The notes: generated from the sequence alone by a model not told the origin. 64,000 nucleotides of DNA from Rubrivirga sp046845755 (GCF_046845755.1 NZ_CP177357.1:1116001-1180000), one strand, 5' to 3'; positions 52,543-60,866 are shown, counted from the stretch's first letter. Numbers and translations: made by a program.

Positions 52543-53112
52543 CTACCGCTCCGCGACCGGCGCCCACACGGGCTCGGCGACGCCGGCCTGGAGGTTCACC
52601 CAGCGCGCGAGCGTGAACAGCAGGTCGGAGAGCCGGTTGAGGTAGTGGATCGCCTCGAGCGAGACCTCTTCGAGCGCGGCGGTCTCGACCACGAGCCGCT
52701 CGGCGCGGCGGGAGACGGTCCGGCCGAGGTGCAAGGCCGCGGCGGTCGGGGTGCCGCCGGGGAGCACGAAGTTTTTCAACGGCGGGAGGTCGGCGGTCAG
52801 CGCGTCGATCTCGGCTTCGAGCCCGGTCACGTGCTCGGCCTCGATGCGGGGCACGGGGTACGTCACGTCGCCGGGCGAGGCGAGGTCGCCGCCGAGCACG
52901 AACAGCTCGTTCTGGAGCCGCGCCAGCAGGGCGTCGGTGCGGTCGTCGGCGTCGGAGCGGTCGGTGGGCAGGGCCGCGCGCGCCAGGCCGAGCGCGGCGT
53001 TCGCCTCGTCGACGGTGCCGTAGGCCGAGATGCGGGGGTGGCTCTTGGCGACGCGGCCGCCGCCGAAGAGGGCGGTCGTGCCGTCGTCGCCGGTGCGGGT
53101 GTAGACCTTCAT
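52543..53112 (-). CDS. PduO-type cob(I)yrinic acid a,c-diamide adenosyltransferase
   Basis: This enzyme transfers the adenosyl group of ATP to cob(I)alamin to make coenzyme B12. It has 189 residues from the ATG at 53112. The N-terminal phosphate-binding loop is KVYTRTGDDGTTALFGGGR, followed by RISAYGTVDEANAALGLARA (with the Arg/Asp/Glu set of the PduO family) and QNELFVLGGDLASPGD. The last helices have FVLPGGTPTAAALHLGRTVS, RRAERLVV and YLNRLSDLLFTLARWVNLQA, the diagnostic C-terminal pattern. The five-helix bundle works as a trimer. The ABC ATPase gene upstream is probably functionally related. Confidence 0.95.
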   Translation of the reverse strand: MKVYTRTGDDGTTALFGGGRVAKSHPRISAYGTVDEANAALGLARAALPTDRSDADDRTDALLARLQNELFVLGGDLASPGDVTYPVPRIEAEHVTGLEAEIDALTADLPPLKNFVLPGGTPTAAALHLGRTVSRRAERLVVETAALEEVSLEAIHYLNRLSDLLFTLARWVNLQAGVAEPVWAPVAER

Positions 53113-53164
53113 TTTCTGGGATAGGGGGATCGCCGTCACAACGCCGTGCCCGCGTCGCGGCTCC

Positions 53165-53974
53165 TCAGCGCGCGACGGCGAGGTAGCGGATGCGCACGCC
53201 CGCGCCGTCGGGCGTCACCTCGGCCTCGACGCCGAAGGCGCGGCGCAGCAGATCCGGGGTGAGCACCTCGCGGGGCGGCCCGTCGGCGACCAGGCGGCCG
53301 TCGGCGAGCACGAGCAGGCGGTCGGCGAAGGCGGCGGCGCGCTCGAGGTCGTGGAGCGCGGCGACAATCGTGCGGCCCGTCGCGGCGAGACTGGAGAGGC
53401 GGCCGAGCAGGTCGAGCTGGTGGCGCACGTCGAGGTGGGCCGTGGGCTCGTCGAGCAGGAAGAGCGGCGCGTCCTGGGCGAGGGCTTGCGCGAGCGCGAC
53501 GCGCTGCTGCTCGCCGCCCGACAGTTGGGTGACGGGGCGCCCCGCGAGGGCTCTCAAGTCGACCGCCTCCAGGGCGGCCGCGACGGCGAGCCGGTCGGCG
53601 TCGCCGAGCCGCTCGGTCCACCCGAGGTGCGGCGCGCGGCCGAGCCCGACGATGTCGGCGGCGGTGAAGTCGACGACGAGGTCCGCCTGCTGGCGGACGA
53701 GGGCGACGGCGCGGGCGCGCTCGCGGGGCGGCCACTCGGCGACCGCGCGGCCCGCCAGCGCCAGCGCTCCGGTGTGGGGGATCAATCCGGCGGCGGCGCG
53801 CAGCAACGTCGTCTTGCCCGCGCCGTTGGGGCCGACCACGGCGACGCGCTCGCCCGTGCGGACCGAAAACGTCAGGTCCCGGAGCACGGGGCGACCACCG
53901 AGTGACACTGCGAGCGCGTCCGCCGCGAGCGCGGGCACGGCGGGCGGGGTCGCGGCGTTGGGGGCGTCTCTCAT
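53165..53974 (-). CDS. ABC transporter ATP-binding protein (heme/siderophore/cobalamin type)
   Basis: The product is 269 residues from ATG 53974, or 257 from GTG 53938. The motifs are Walker A GPNGAGKTTLLRAAAGL, Q-loop VRQQADLVVDFTAAD, signature LSGGEQQRVALAQAL, Walker B LFLLDEPTAHLD and the H-loop ALHDLERAAAFADRLLVLAD. The pattern GLGRAPHLGWTERLGDADRLAV is typical of the FecE/HmuV/BtuD group. The neighbouring PduO gene favours cobalamin import, but the permease and binding protein are not in the window, so the substrate is not settled. The GTG start would leave more room for the promoter of the divergent lipoprotein. Confidence 0.9.
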   Translation of the reverse strand: MRDAPNAATPPAVPALAADALAVSLGGRPVLRDLTFSVRTGERVAVVGPNGAGKTTLLRAAAGLIPHTGALALAGRAVAEWPPRERARAVALVRQQADLVVDFTAADIVGLGRAPHLGWTERLGDADRLAVAAALEAVDLRALAGRPVTQLSGGEQQRVALAQALAQDAPLFLLDEPTAHLDVRHQLDLLGRLSSLAATGRTIVAALHDLERAAAFADRLLVLADGRLVADGPPREVLTPDLLRRAFGVEAEVTPDGAGVRIRYLAVAR

Positions 53975-53983
53975 CGTGTCCCC

Positions 53984-54496
53984 ATGCTACGCCCGCTCGC
54001 CCTCGCCCTCCTCGTGTTCGCCGTCGCCGGGTGCGACTCGGGCGACGCCGAGGCCCAACGCCTGTTCGAAGACGAGGCCCTGCTCTCGCCCGTCGCCGGC
54101 ATCACGCGCGTCGAGGAGGACGGCTCCGTCAGCTCGCGCGACGCGAACGACTGGCGGATCGGCCCGGCCTTCCGGAACCGCGTGTCCCTGCTGGCGCTGC
54201 CCGGCCCGAACCCCGTGCGCTTTGGCCAGGCGATCACGTTCCCCGTCGACTCGCAGGGTGTCCCGGGCGGGCTGCGCGTGGTCGTGCTGGTGCGCGATCC
54301 GCGGACGGGCGCGCTCGACCTCGTCCCGATCCGCGACCCGGGCTCGGAGCAGCCCGGCGCCGCGCAAGCCGGCTTCTACACGTTCTCGATCAGCGCGAAT
54401 CAGATCGCGCTCGGCGTCCCCGGCCTGTACCGGCTCGTGCTGCTTGACGGCACGCAAGGGGTCGTGACGTACGGCGACATCGAGATCCGGTCGTAG
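53984..54496 (+). CDS. lipoprotein of unknown function
   Basis: The product is 170 residues. The lipoprotein signal MLRPLALALLVFAVAGCDSG fixes the start at 53984 (lipid on Cys17). A short acidic segment (DAEAQRLFEDEALLSPVAGI) precedes an Ig-like all-beta region (PGPNPVRFGQAITFPVDSQG, LRVVVLVRDPRTGALDL, GLYRLVLLDGTQGVVTYGDI). The later strands GVPGLYRLVLLDG resemble those of a T9SS sorting domain, in degenerate form. No catalytic motif is visible. It is head-to-head with the ABC ATPase with only 9 bp between start codons. Confidence 0.7.
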   Translation: MLRPLALALLVFAVAGCDSGDAEAQRLFEDEALLSPVAGITRVEEDGSVSSRDANDWRIGPAFRNRVSLLALPGPNPVRFGQAITFPVDSQGVPGGLRVVVLVRDPRTGALDLVPIRDPGSEQPGAAQAGFYTFSISANQIALGVPGLYRLVLLDGTQGVVTYGDIEIRS

Positions 54497-54837
54497 CGCC
54501 ACGAGTGGGGCGTCCGCCGCCGGTCCCGCTCCGCCAGCAGGTCGTAGATGCAGGCTGCCGATCCGCTCTCTCCGTACCTCACTGCCGTCATTCCCGCGCA
54601 CGCAGGCCCCCGCTAGGGAAGGCGCCAGCCAACCCAGAGTCCAGGGATTCCCTCCTGGTTCGGATCCATCCTGCCGACGCTGTCCGCAAGCGGGGCAACC
54701 GGCTCGCGAGCAATCGCCACCATTCTGGATTCCCGCCTTCGCGGGAATGACGGCGGGTGAGGTTTAGAGCGACACCTGCCTGGGATTGACGGCGTGGGGA
54801 AGGGCGCTGGCGGCGACGGGCGCGCGGGCAACCGAAC
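54497..54837. repeat. intergenic region with inverted REP-like arms
   Basis: The 341-bp gap holds no gene. CCGTCATTCCCGCG at 54585-54598 is the exact inverse of CGCGGGAATGACGG at 54740-54753, bounding about 169 bp. The right arm itself is part of a small palindrome at 54729-54748 (ATTCCCGC-CTTC-GCGGGAAT). The interior carries CCAGGGATTCC-like words. It resembles the composite REP elements (GTCATTCCCGCG...) of other bacteria and the same word type at 23288. Confidence 0.7.
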
Positions 54838-57800
54838 TCAGCGCTGCGTCCGCGCCTGGAGGCGCTCGAAGTAGCGCTTGATGAGGTCCTGGTAGTCCGG
54901 CGCGTAGCCGGACTCGAGCGCGCGGATGAGGTCGGCGCGGACGCGGTCGGGCGGGCGCGTGGTGCGGGGCGCCGTGGCGGGCGGGGGCGTGCGGCGCTGG
55001 CCCGTCTCGCCCTCGCGCTTTTCTTCGCGGCCCCGCTGGTTGACCGACCGCTCGGCGTCGAGCAGCTTTTCCAGGATGTTCTGCTGGCGCGGCGCCGTGC
55101 GCGGGTCGAGCCCGCCGCGCCGGAGCTGGGCAGCGGCCTCGCGCATCTCCTCCTCGACGCGCTGGAGCGCGCTCCGGGACTGCTCATCGAGCCCGCCCGT
55201 GCCGCCGGCGCCGTCGAGGGTGCGCTGGAGCTGGCGGCGGATGGCCTCCTGCTGCTCCGCCATCTGCCGCTGGCGGGCCTGGCCGTCGGGCGAGAGCCGC
55301 TCGCCGGCGGTGTCGTTGAGCATCTGCTGGATGCGCTGGTTGAGCTGCTGCTGGGCGCGGCCGAGCTGCTGCATCTGCTGCGAGGTGCCGCCGGCGCCGC
55401 CTGAGCCCTGCCCGCTGCCCGACCCCTGCCCGCTCTGCTGCGACTGGCTCTGGAGCTTGTCGAGCACGTCCGCGAGCAAGAGCGCCAGCTCGTTGAGGTG
55501 CGACATCGCCGCGCGCTGGTTGCCCGCCGCCTGCGGGGCCCGCCGCGCGACCAACGTCTCGATGGCCTGGTCCATCTCGCGGCGCCCGTTCTGGGCGCGC
55601 TCGTCGATCTGCGGGCCGAGCTGGGGGACCGTCTGCGCCACGCGTCGCAGCGTGTCGACGACCGTCCGGAGCGCGTCGCGGAGCTCGCCCTGCTGGCGGG
55701 CGGCGGCGACGAGCGCGGGGCTCTCGCCGGGGAGCGCGGCCGTCCGGCCCGCGAGGGCCTCCTGGTCGCGCGAGATGGTGAGCACGTCCTCGAGCGAGCG
55801 CCGCAGGGCGGCCTGGTCGATCTGGCGCTGCCGGCCCTGCATCTGCTGGCTCGACTCGCGCATCCGGCCCGCCATCTGGCGGAGCTGCTTGGCCATGTCC
55901 TGCTGGCCCTGCTGGGCGTCCTGCGTCTCGCCGTACTCGAGCTGCTCGGCGTTCTCCTCCATCTGCTGGGGGAGCCCGCCGTCCTCGCCCATCTGCTGCT
56001 GCATCTCCTCGACGGCGTCCGTCGGCGCGTTGCGGATCTCCTCCATCTGCTCGCGGAGCGCATCCAACTGCTCCTGCAGCTGCTCGGCCTGCTCGGCCGC
56101 CGCGCGCTGTTCGGCCGCCAGTTGCTCGGCCGTTTTCGGTTCTCCGGAGTCGCCCGTTTCAGAGTCGCCGTCGTCGCCCTCGTCACCAGTATCCGCGTCG
56201 TCGGACTCGTCCAGCTTCGCAGTCTCTTGCGCCAGCTGCTCCTCGGTCTCGGCGAGGTCCTCGGCGCGCTGGGCGATCTCCTCCATCTCAACGGCCGCCT
56301 CCAGGCGCTTCATGAGCTCCATCGTCCGCTCCAGGCGGCGCTCGAACTCCTCGGCGCTCATCGCGGCCTCCTCGGTCTGTTCGAGCATCTCGCGCAGGTC
56401 GAGCTCCTCCATCGCGTCCTGCAAGCGCTGGAGCGCGTCGCGCATCTCGGGCGTGTTGAGCTGTTCGAGCACGTCCTGCATCTCTTGGAACTGGCGGCGC
56501 AGGTCGTCGCCGAGCCCGGCGTCTTCGGCCTGCTCGCTGAGCTGGCGCATCTGCTCCTTGAGCGACTCCGACTGCTCGCGCATGGCGTCCTGGCGGCGCA
56601 GGAGCTCCTCGACCTGGCGGCGGTCCTCCCAGTCCGGTTCCACGTTTTCGCGCAACTGCCGGCGCAGGCGCTCGAACCGCTCGCGCGACTCCTCGGCCTC
56701 CTCGTCGAGGTCGTCGAGGGTTTGGGCGGCCGAGTCGCGGCGGGCGTCGAGGTCGTCGAGGCGGTCGGCGAGGGAGGGGAAGTGGAGCGTGACGAGCGGG
56801 GTCCGGGCGCGAGCGGCCGCGGGGCTGTTGTCGGTCACCTCGCCGAAGAGCTCGACCACGTCGCCGGCGCGCGCGCCGGGGAGGCGCCAGTCGAGGTCAA
56901 CGTCCTGGTCGAGCGGCCGGGTGCGGACGGGGAGCGAGACGGCGCGCGGCTGGCTGGCGACGCCGTCGCGTGTGAGGCGGTAGACGAGCCGGCCGCCCCG
57001 GAAGCCGAAGTCGTCGGTGATGCGGAAGCCGAGCCGGCGGGCGCCCGGCCCGAGCGCGCCGTCGGCCCCCTCGACCATCACGATCTGGGGCGGGCCGTCG
57101 GACAGCGCGCCGAGCCGGTAGCGCGCCGGGTCTGCGTTTTCGAGCCCGCCCGCCGCGCGGAGGTGGACCGTGTACGTGCCCGCGCCGCGTAGGCGGAACT
57201 GGCCGAGCGCGGCCTCGCTGGCGACGCGGAGCGGCACGCGTTGGCGCCGACCGTCCTCCCAGACGACGTCGAGCCACCCCGTCTCGGGCGCGGGCCCGCC
57301 ATGCTGCACCTGGACGCGGACCGTCGTCCCCGCCAGCCCCGTCGCGTCGCCGACGCCCTCGGGCAGCGTCTGCGAGCGGCGCCCGCTGTAGCCCGGCGGG
57401 ACGAGCGTCACCCGGACGCCGCGGACCAGCGGCCGGTCGACGGCGGCGATGGTGTACCACGGCGTCCGGACGCCGTCGGCCAAAAAGCGGTAGCGCAGGT
57501 CCGCGCGGACGGCGTCGACGGCGTGCGCGAAGGCGCCGGCCTCGGCCTGCAGGCGGACCGTCTCGGTCGCCCGCTCGTCGGCGCGGCCGATCTCGACGGT
57601 CGCCGTGAGGGGCAGGCTCGTGCCCACGGCGCGGGCGCTCAGCTGGACGCTCGCGCCGCGCGTGACCTCGGTGTCGCCGGGCGTCACGTCGATGCGGAAG
57701 GGGGCGGGCGGGGCGAAGTACTCGCCGGGCGCCAGCAGCCGGCCGGCCGCGGCGGTCATCGTGCTCGGCCACACGACGAACAGCAGCGCCAGCGCCGCGA

Positions 57801-58296
57801 GGGGGATCAGTGCCCACCGCGCGGCGTCGCGCGCGGGGCCGAACGCCCGGACCTTCTCGAAGGGCACCGCCGCCACCTCGCGCCCCAGCGTTTCGACGGC
57901 AGCTGCCCGCAATGGTCCGTCGCCCGCGGCGTCGCGCCCATCCGCGAGATCCAAAAACGTCGCCAGCCGGTCGTCGACGCCCGCGAAGTCCTGCCCGGTC
58001 CGGCGCACGACAGCGCGCTCGTCCAAGCCCGGGAGCACGCCCCAGCCGCGTAGCAGGGGCACGATCACGCCCGCCACGACGAGCGTTGCGAGCGTGGCGG
58101 CGATGACCCAAAACACGGCGGTCCGCAGCCCGACGCCCATCCATACCGCGCCCTCGACGGCGAGCGCGAGCGCCACGGCGGCCCCGACGATGCCGAGCGT
58201 CACCGCGAGCCCGCGGGCGACCGCCGCGCCCGTCAGTCGCCGACGCGCCGCGCGCAGGCGCTGCCGGATGGACGCGATGAGTTCGGGGACGGTCAT
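54838..58296 (-). CDS. giant DUF4175-type membrane protein with long Gln/Glu-rich coiled coil
   Basis: The product is 1152 residues. Two helices near the N terminus (~26-50 and 59-83) and a third near residue 165 (ALIPLAALALLFVVW) anchor it. Ig-like periplasmic domains follow (GDTEVTRGASVQLSARAVGT, RRSQTLPEGVGDATGLAGTT). From about residue 520 the chain is almost continuously helical and dominated by Gln, Glu, Arg and Met (LREQMEEIRNAPTDAVEEMQ, SSQQMQGRQRQIDQAALRRS). This is the DUF4175 architecture seen in Bacteroidota and alphaproteobacteria; function unknown, possibly cell-envelope organisation. Its -7 element ends 4 bp from the start codon, which suggests a leaderless mRNA. Confidence 0.82.
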   Translation of the reverse strand: MTVPELIASIRQRLRAARRRLTGAAVARGLAVTLGIVGAAVALALAVEGAVWMGVGLRTAVFWVIAATLATLVVAGVIVPLLRGWGVLPGLDERAVVRRTGQDFAGVDDRLATFLDLADGRDAAGDGPLRAAAVETLGREVAAVPFEKVRAFGPARDAARWALIPLAALALLFVVWPSTMTAAAGRLLAPGEYFAPPAPFRIDVTPGDTEVTRGASVQLSARAVGTSLPLTATVEIGRADERATETVRLQAEAGAFAHAVDAVRADLRYRFLADGVRTPWYTIAAVDRPLVRGVRVTLVPPGYSGRRSQTLPEGVGDATGLAGTTVRVQVQHGGPAPETGWLDVVWEDGRRQRVPLRVASEAALGQFRLRGAGTYTVHLRAAGGLENADPARYRLGALSDGPPQIVMVEGADGALGPGARRLGFRITDDFGFRGGRLVYRLTRDGVASQPRAVSLPVRTRPLDQDVDLDWRLPGARAGDVVELFGEVTDNSPAAARARTPLVTLHFPSLADRLDDLDARRDSAAQTLDDLDEEAEESRERFERLRRQLRENVEPDWEDRRQVEELLRRQDAMREQSESLKEQMRQLSEQAEDAGLGDDLRRQFQEMQDVLEQLNTPEMRDALQRLQDAMEELDLREMLEQTEEAAMSAEEFERRLERTMELMKRLEAAVEMEEIAQRAEDLAETEEQLAQETAKLDESDDADTGDEGDDGDSETGDSGEPKTAEQLAAEQRAAAEQAEQLQEQLDALREQMEEIRNAPTDAVEEMQQQMGEDGGLPQQMEENAEQLEYGETQDAQQGQQDMAKQLRQMAGRMRESSQQMQGRQRQIDQAALRRSLEDVLTISRDQEALAGRTAALPGESPALVAAARQQGELRDALRTVVDTLRRVAQTVPQLGPQIDERAQNGRREMDQAIETLVARRAPQAAGNQRAAMSHLNELALLLADVLDKLQSQSQQSGQGSGSGQGSGGAGGTSQQMQQLGRAQQQLNQRIQQMLNDTAGERLSPDGQARQRQMAEQQEAIRRQLQRTLDGAGGTGGLDEQSRSALQRVEEEMREAAAQLRRGGLDPRTAPRQQNILEKLLDAERSVNQRGREEKREGETGQRRTPPPATAPRTTRPPDRVRADLIRALESGYAPDYQDLIKRYFERLQARTQR

Positions 58297-58299
58297 GCG

Positions 58300-58307
58300 G
58301 CAAGCTA
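58300..58307 (-). promoter_or_regulatory. -7 element TAGCTTGC abutting the DUF4175 start (leaderless transcript likely)
   Basis: On the minus strand the element ends 3 bp before the ATG at 58296, so transcription would begin at or within the start codon. Confidence 0.5.
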
Positions 58308-58392
58308 GGCGGGGACCGCTCGCGAACGGCGGGGGCGGGGCCGAATTGCACGACGCGAGCGCCGACGTCGGGCTCCGCGAACTGGGTGTCCG

Positions 58393-58683
58393 CTACAGCT
58401 CCACGACGTGCTGGCTCCGCGCCTGCGCCGAGGTCGCGAACAGGGGGCTCGTCTTGGCCCACGTCGTCATAAAGAGGTCGGAGCGGCGATACGCGTTGAG
58501 GGCCTCCTCGTCGTCCCACGTGCTGAACGTCGTCAGGACGTTCGGGTAGCGGGCGTCCTGCCAGAGCTCGAGGTGGCGGCACCCGGGCGCCGCCGCGATC
58601 CGGGGCCGGGCCTCTCGGAAGAGCGCCAGAAACGTGTCGAGGTGGGCGGGAGCAAAGGTCATCCGAACGGTGCGGAGAAGCAT
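58393..58683 (-). CDS. antibiotic biosynthesis monooxygenase (ABM) family protein
   Basis: The product is 96 residues, the normal size of an ABM ferredoxin-like dimeric fold. It shows MLLRTVRMTFAPAHLDTFLA, the central LFREARPRIAAAPGCRHLEL with the conserved GCRHLELWQD, and FSTWDDEEALNAYRRSDLFM. Members are heme-degrading, quinol-oxidising or of unknown activity; no heme-binding residue can be named here. It is probably cytoplasmic. It stands alone between the DUF4175 gene and moeA. The upstream 50 bp contain an AT-rich patch (ATTCATTCCAATAACGG) that is probably the promoter. Confidence 0.85.
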   Translation of the reverse strand: MLLRTVRMTFAPAHLDTFLALFREARPRIAAAPGCRHLELWQDARYPNVLTTFSTWDDEEALNAYRRSDLFMTTWAKTSPLFATSAQARSQHVVEL

Positions 58684-58733
58684 GGGGGCAGGAGGGTTGG
58701 TCCGTTATTGGAATGAATCAAGCCGGGGGGCCA

Positions 58734-59924
58734 TCACCACGGCCACCGCTCGAAGCGTACGACGGCGCCGGCCGGCGCGTCGGCCCACTCGGCCGGCAGG
58801 TGCGCGAGCCCGTCGGACGCCGCCAGCGACCGCGCGACGTGCGAGTCCTGCGCGCCAGCGGGGGAGAGGGCGAGCTGCCCGTCGGCGTCTCGGCTCGCGA
58901 TGGCCCGGGCGAAGGTGTACAGTCCGGCGGCTTTGGGAAACGGTGCCGTCAGCACGGCGGGCTCGAACTCGGGGTTGGCGTCCCGCCCCAGCATCGCCGC
59001 CAGCAAGGGGCGCGCGTAGACCTCGAAGCAGACGGCCGCGCTGACCGGGTTGCCAGGCAACCCCAGGACGGGCCGCCCGCCGAGCACGCCGACGGCGAGC
59101 GGCTTGCCGGGGCGCTGGCGGACGCCCCACACGCGCCACTCGCCCCCGGCCGCCTCGACGGCCTCTCGCACCAAGTCGCGGTCGCCCATCGACACGCCGC
59201 CCGCGAAGACCAGCACGTCGGCCGACGCGCAGCGCTCGATCGCGTCCGACAGCGCGCCGAGCGTGTCGCCCGTGCGAAACGGCCCCACGACGGCGCCGCC
59301 CGCGGCGACCGCTTGCGCCGCCAGGCCGGGCCCGTTGGCGTCCCAGATCTGGCCCGGCGCGAGCGGCGTCCCGGCCGGCACGACTTCGTCGCCCGTCGCC
59401 AGCACGGCGACGCGGGGCTCGCGGGCCACGGCCACCGTCGCGGCGCCTGCGCCCGCCAGCAGGGCGAGGGCGCCCGGCGTGACGACGGCGCCTTGCGCGA
59501 GCACGACGGATCCGGCGGCGAGCGCGCTGCCCTCGGGGCGGATGAACTGACCCGCTTGCGGCTCGGCGTCGAGGCGCACCGCGTCGCCCTCGCGCGTCGT
59601 CCGCTCGACGGGCACGACGGCGTCGGCGCCCGACGGAATCGGGGCGCCGGTCGTGATCCACATCGCTGTGCCGGGCGGCAGCGGGGCCGGCGCGGACCCG
59701 GCCCGGGCGTCGCCGGAGACCGGGCGCGCGGCCGTGCCGTCGGCGGCGCGCACGGCGTAGCCGTCCATCGCTGAGGCGGCGAACGGGGGGAGCGGCCCGC
59801 CCGTCACGGCGGCCGCCAGCGTCCGGCCGACGGCGTCGGCGAGGGGGACCGACTCGGCGCCCAGGCGCTGGGCCAGCCCGAGCACGGTGCGGCGGGCGTG
59901 GTCGACCGAGACGAGCGGCCCCAC
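58734..59924 (-). CDS. moeA: molybdopterin molybdotransferase MoeA
   Basis: This enzyme inserts molybdate into adenylylated molybdopterin, the last step of molybdenum cofactor synthesis. It has 396 residues and starts with GTG at 59924. Signatures are PLPPFAASAMDGYAVRAADG near the N terminus, MWITTGAPIPSGADAVVPVE, VAVLATGDEVVPAGTPLAPG, QIWDANGPGLAAQAVA, GGVSMGDRDLVREAVEAAGG and LGLPGNPVSAAVCFEVYARP. All four domains appear complete. The downstream gene in the pathway, moaB/mog, lies 1.9 kb away. It is 5 bp from the SCP2 gene upstream on the same strand. Confidence 0.95.
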   Translation of the reverse strand: MGPLVSVDHARRTVLGLAQRLGAESVPLADAVGRTLAAAVTGGPLPPFAASAMDGYAVRAADGTAARPVSGDARAGSAPAPLPPGTAMWITTGAPIPSGADAVVPVERTTREGDAVRLDAEPQAGQFIRPEGSALAAGSVVLAQGAVVTPGALALLAGAGAATVAVAREPRVAVLATGDEVVPAGTPLAPGQIWDANGPGLAAQAVAAGGAVVGPFRTGDTLGALSDAIERCASADVLVFAGGVSMGDRDLVREAVEAAGGEWRVWGVRQRPGKPLAVGVLGGRPVLGLPGNPVSAAVCFEVYARPLLAAMLGRDANPEFEPAVLTAPFPKAAGLYTFARAIASRDADGQLALSPAGAQDSHVARSLAASDGLAHLPAEWADAPAGAVVRFERWPW

Positions 59925-59929
59925 CGGGG

Positions 59930-60268
59930 CTAGCCGCCGAAGCCGAACAAGCCCATGAACTTGGTCGCGAACGGCACGGAGCCCTTCATCTTGGCCTTGC
60001 CCGTCATCATCGCCATCATCGGGTTGAGCTCGCCGTTCTCGATCGCCAGCCAGTCCTCGGTCTTCGCCGTCAGCGTCAGCGTGGGGTCCTGGGGCGCCGC
60101 GCCCTCGGTCACGTCGAGCGTGCCGTCCTTGACGACGATGGTGACGTCGCGCGGGTCGTCGCCGGTGAGGTTCATGTGGACCGTGTCGTCCATGCCCTTG
60201 GCCTTGTCGGCGTTGAAGCGGGCGGGGTACGAGGCGATGACGTCGTCGATGGTGGCGTAGCGGGGCAT
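59930..60268 (-). CDS. SCP2 sterol-binding domain protein
   Basis: The product is 112 residues from the ATG at 60268 (longer frames upstream are Arg/Pro filler). The SCP2 pattern is VIASYPARFNADKAKGMDDT, NLTGDDPRDVTIVVKDGTLD and the C-terminal MMAMMTGKAKMKGSVPFATK followed by FMGLFGFGG. The fold binds fatty acids or other lipids in a hydrophobic cavity, and bacterial members are often annotated as lipid carriers of unknown cargo. It is the first gene of a two-gene run with moeA, with a -7 element (TACCTTCG) 30 bp upstream. The functional link with molybdopterin is not apparent. Confidence 0.88.
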   Translation of the reverse strand: MPRYATIDDVIASYPARFNADKAKGMDDTVHMNLTGDDPRDVTIVVKDGTLDVTEGAAPQDPTLTLTAKTEDWLAIENGELNPMMAMMTGKAKMKGSVPFATKFMGLFGFGG

Positions 60269-60297
60269 GGGGTCGGGGAGAGGGGAGAAGCGAAGGC

Positions 60298-60305
60298 CGA
60301 AGGTA
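60298..60305 (-). promoter_or_regulatory. -7 promoter element TACCTTCG for SCP2-moeA
   Basis: This element on the minus strand lies 29 bp upstream of the SCP2 start. Confidence 0.5.
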
Positions 60306-60401
60306 GATCCGTCAGGGGACGCCCGGGGCTCGGGGCGGTCCGGAACCGGGCGTGCGGGATCGCGTGGCGTGCGACCGCCGCCGTCCCCCTCGATCCGCGC
60401 C

Positions 60402-60866
60402 GTGCCCCGCCCCGCCCCTCCCGACCCGTCCGTGTCGCTCGCGACCCCCCGCGGGCTCGTCACCATCACCTCGGCGCCGGCCCGCTCGCGCCGCCGTCGG
60501 GCCCGGGCCGAGGCCCACCGCGCCTTTCTCGCCGACCACTGGCCCGAGCTCTCGGCGGCGGCGTTCGAGGGCTTCGCCCGCCACGGCGCCGGGGCGGTCG
60601 CGCTGATTCGCGCCAGAGGAGCCCGCTGGTTCCGACCGGCGCCGTTCGAGCCGGAGCGCCTCCTCTACACGACCCAGATCCACCGCCTGCCCGGCGCGAC
60701 CGAGGCCGACTTCGACGGGTGGGAGGCCTGCCAGCTGGAGACCTACGACCCCCGGTCCTCGGCGCTCGTGGTCTTCGTCGAGGGCCGGGCGCTGGCGGGG
60801 TACCGCGTGGCCGGGCAGCCCTCGCCGCCCGTCGCGCTGCGCGAGGCGCGGGCGCGGGACAACTGA
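60402..60866 (+). CDS. conserved-looking hypothetical protein (start uncertain)
   Basis: The product is 154 residues if it starts at GTG 60402. An ATG at 60267 gives 199 residues, but the extra 45 overlap the SCP2 promoter and read as Arg/Gly/Pro filler. The body has a helical start (ARAEAHRAFLADHWPELSAA) and mixed segments with aromatics: FARHGAGAVALIRARGARWF, LLYTTQIHRLPGATEADFDG, WEACQLETYDPRSSALVVFV. No family is recognised. It is probably a soluble cytoplasmic protein. The arrangement with the divergent SCP2 gene leaves 133 bp between starts. Confidence 0.5.
   Translation: MPRPAPPDPSVSLATPRGLVTITSAPARSRRRRARAEAHRAFLADHWPELSAAAFEGFARHGAGAVALIRARGARWFRPAPFEPERLLYTTQIHRLPGATEADFDGWEACQLETYDPRSSALVVFVEGRALAGYRVAGQPSPPVALREARARDN

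Noticed and set aside
53112..53984. A cobalamin riboswitch for the adenosyltransferase
   Set aside because: Only 52 bp separate it from the ABC gene, and no B12-box-like sequence is seen there or upstream of the ABC gene, which begins 9 bp from the divergent start.
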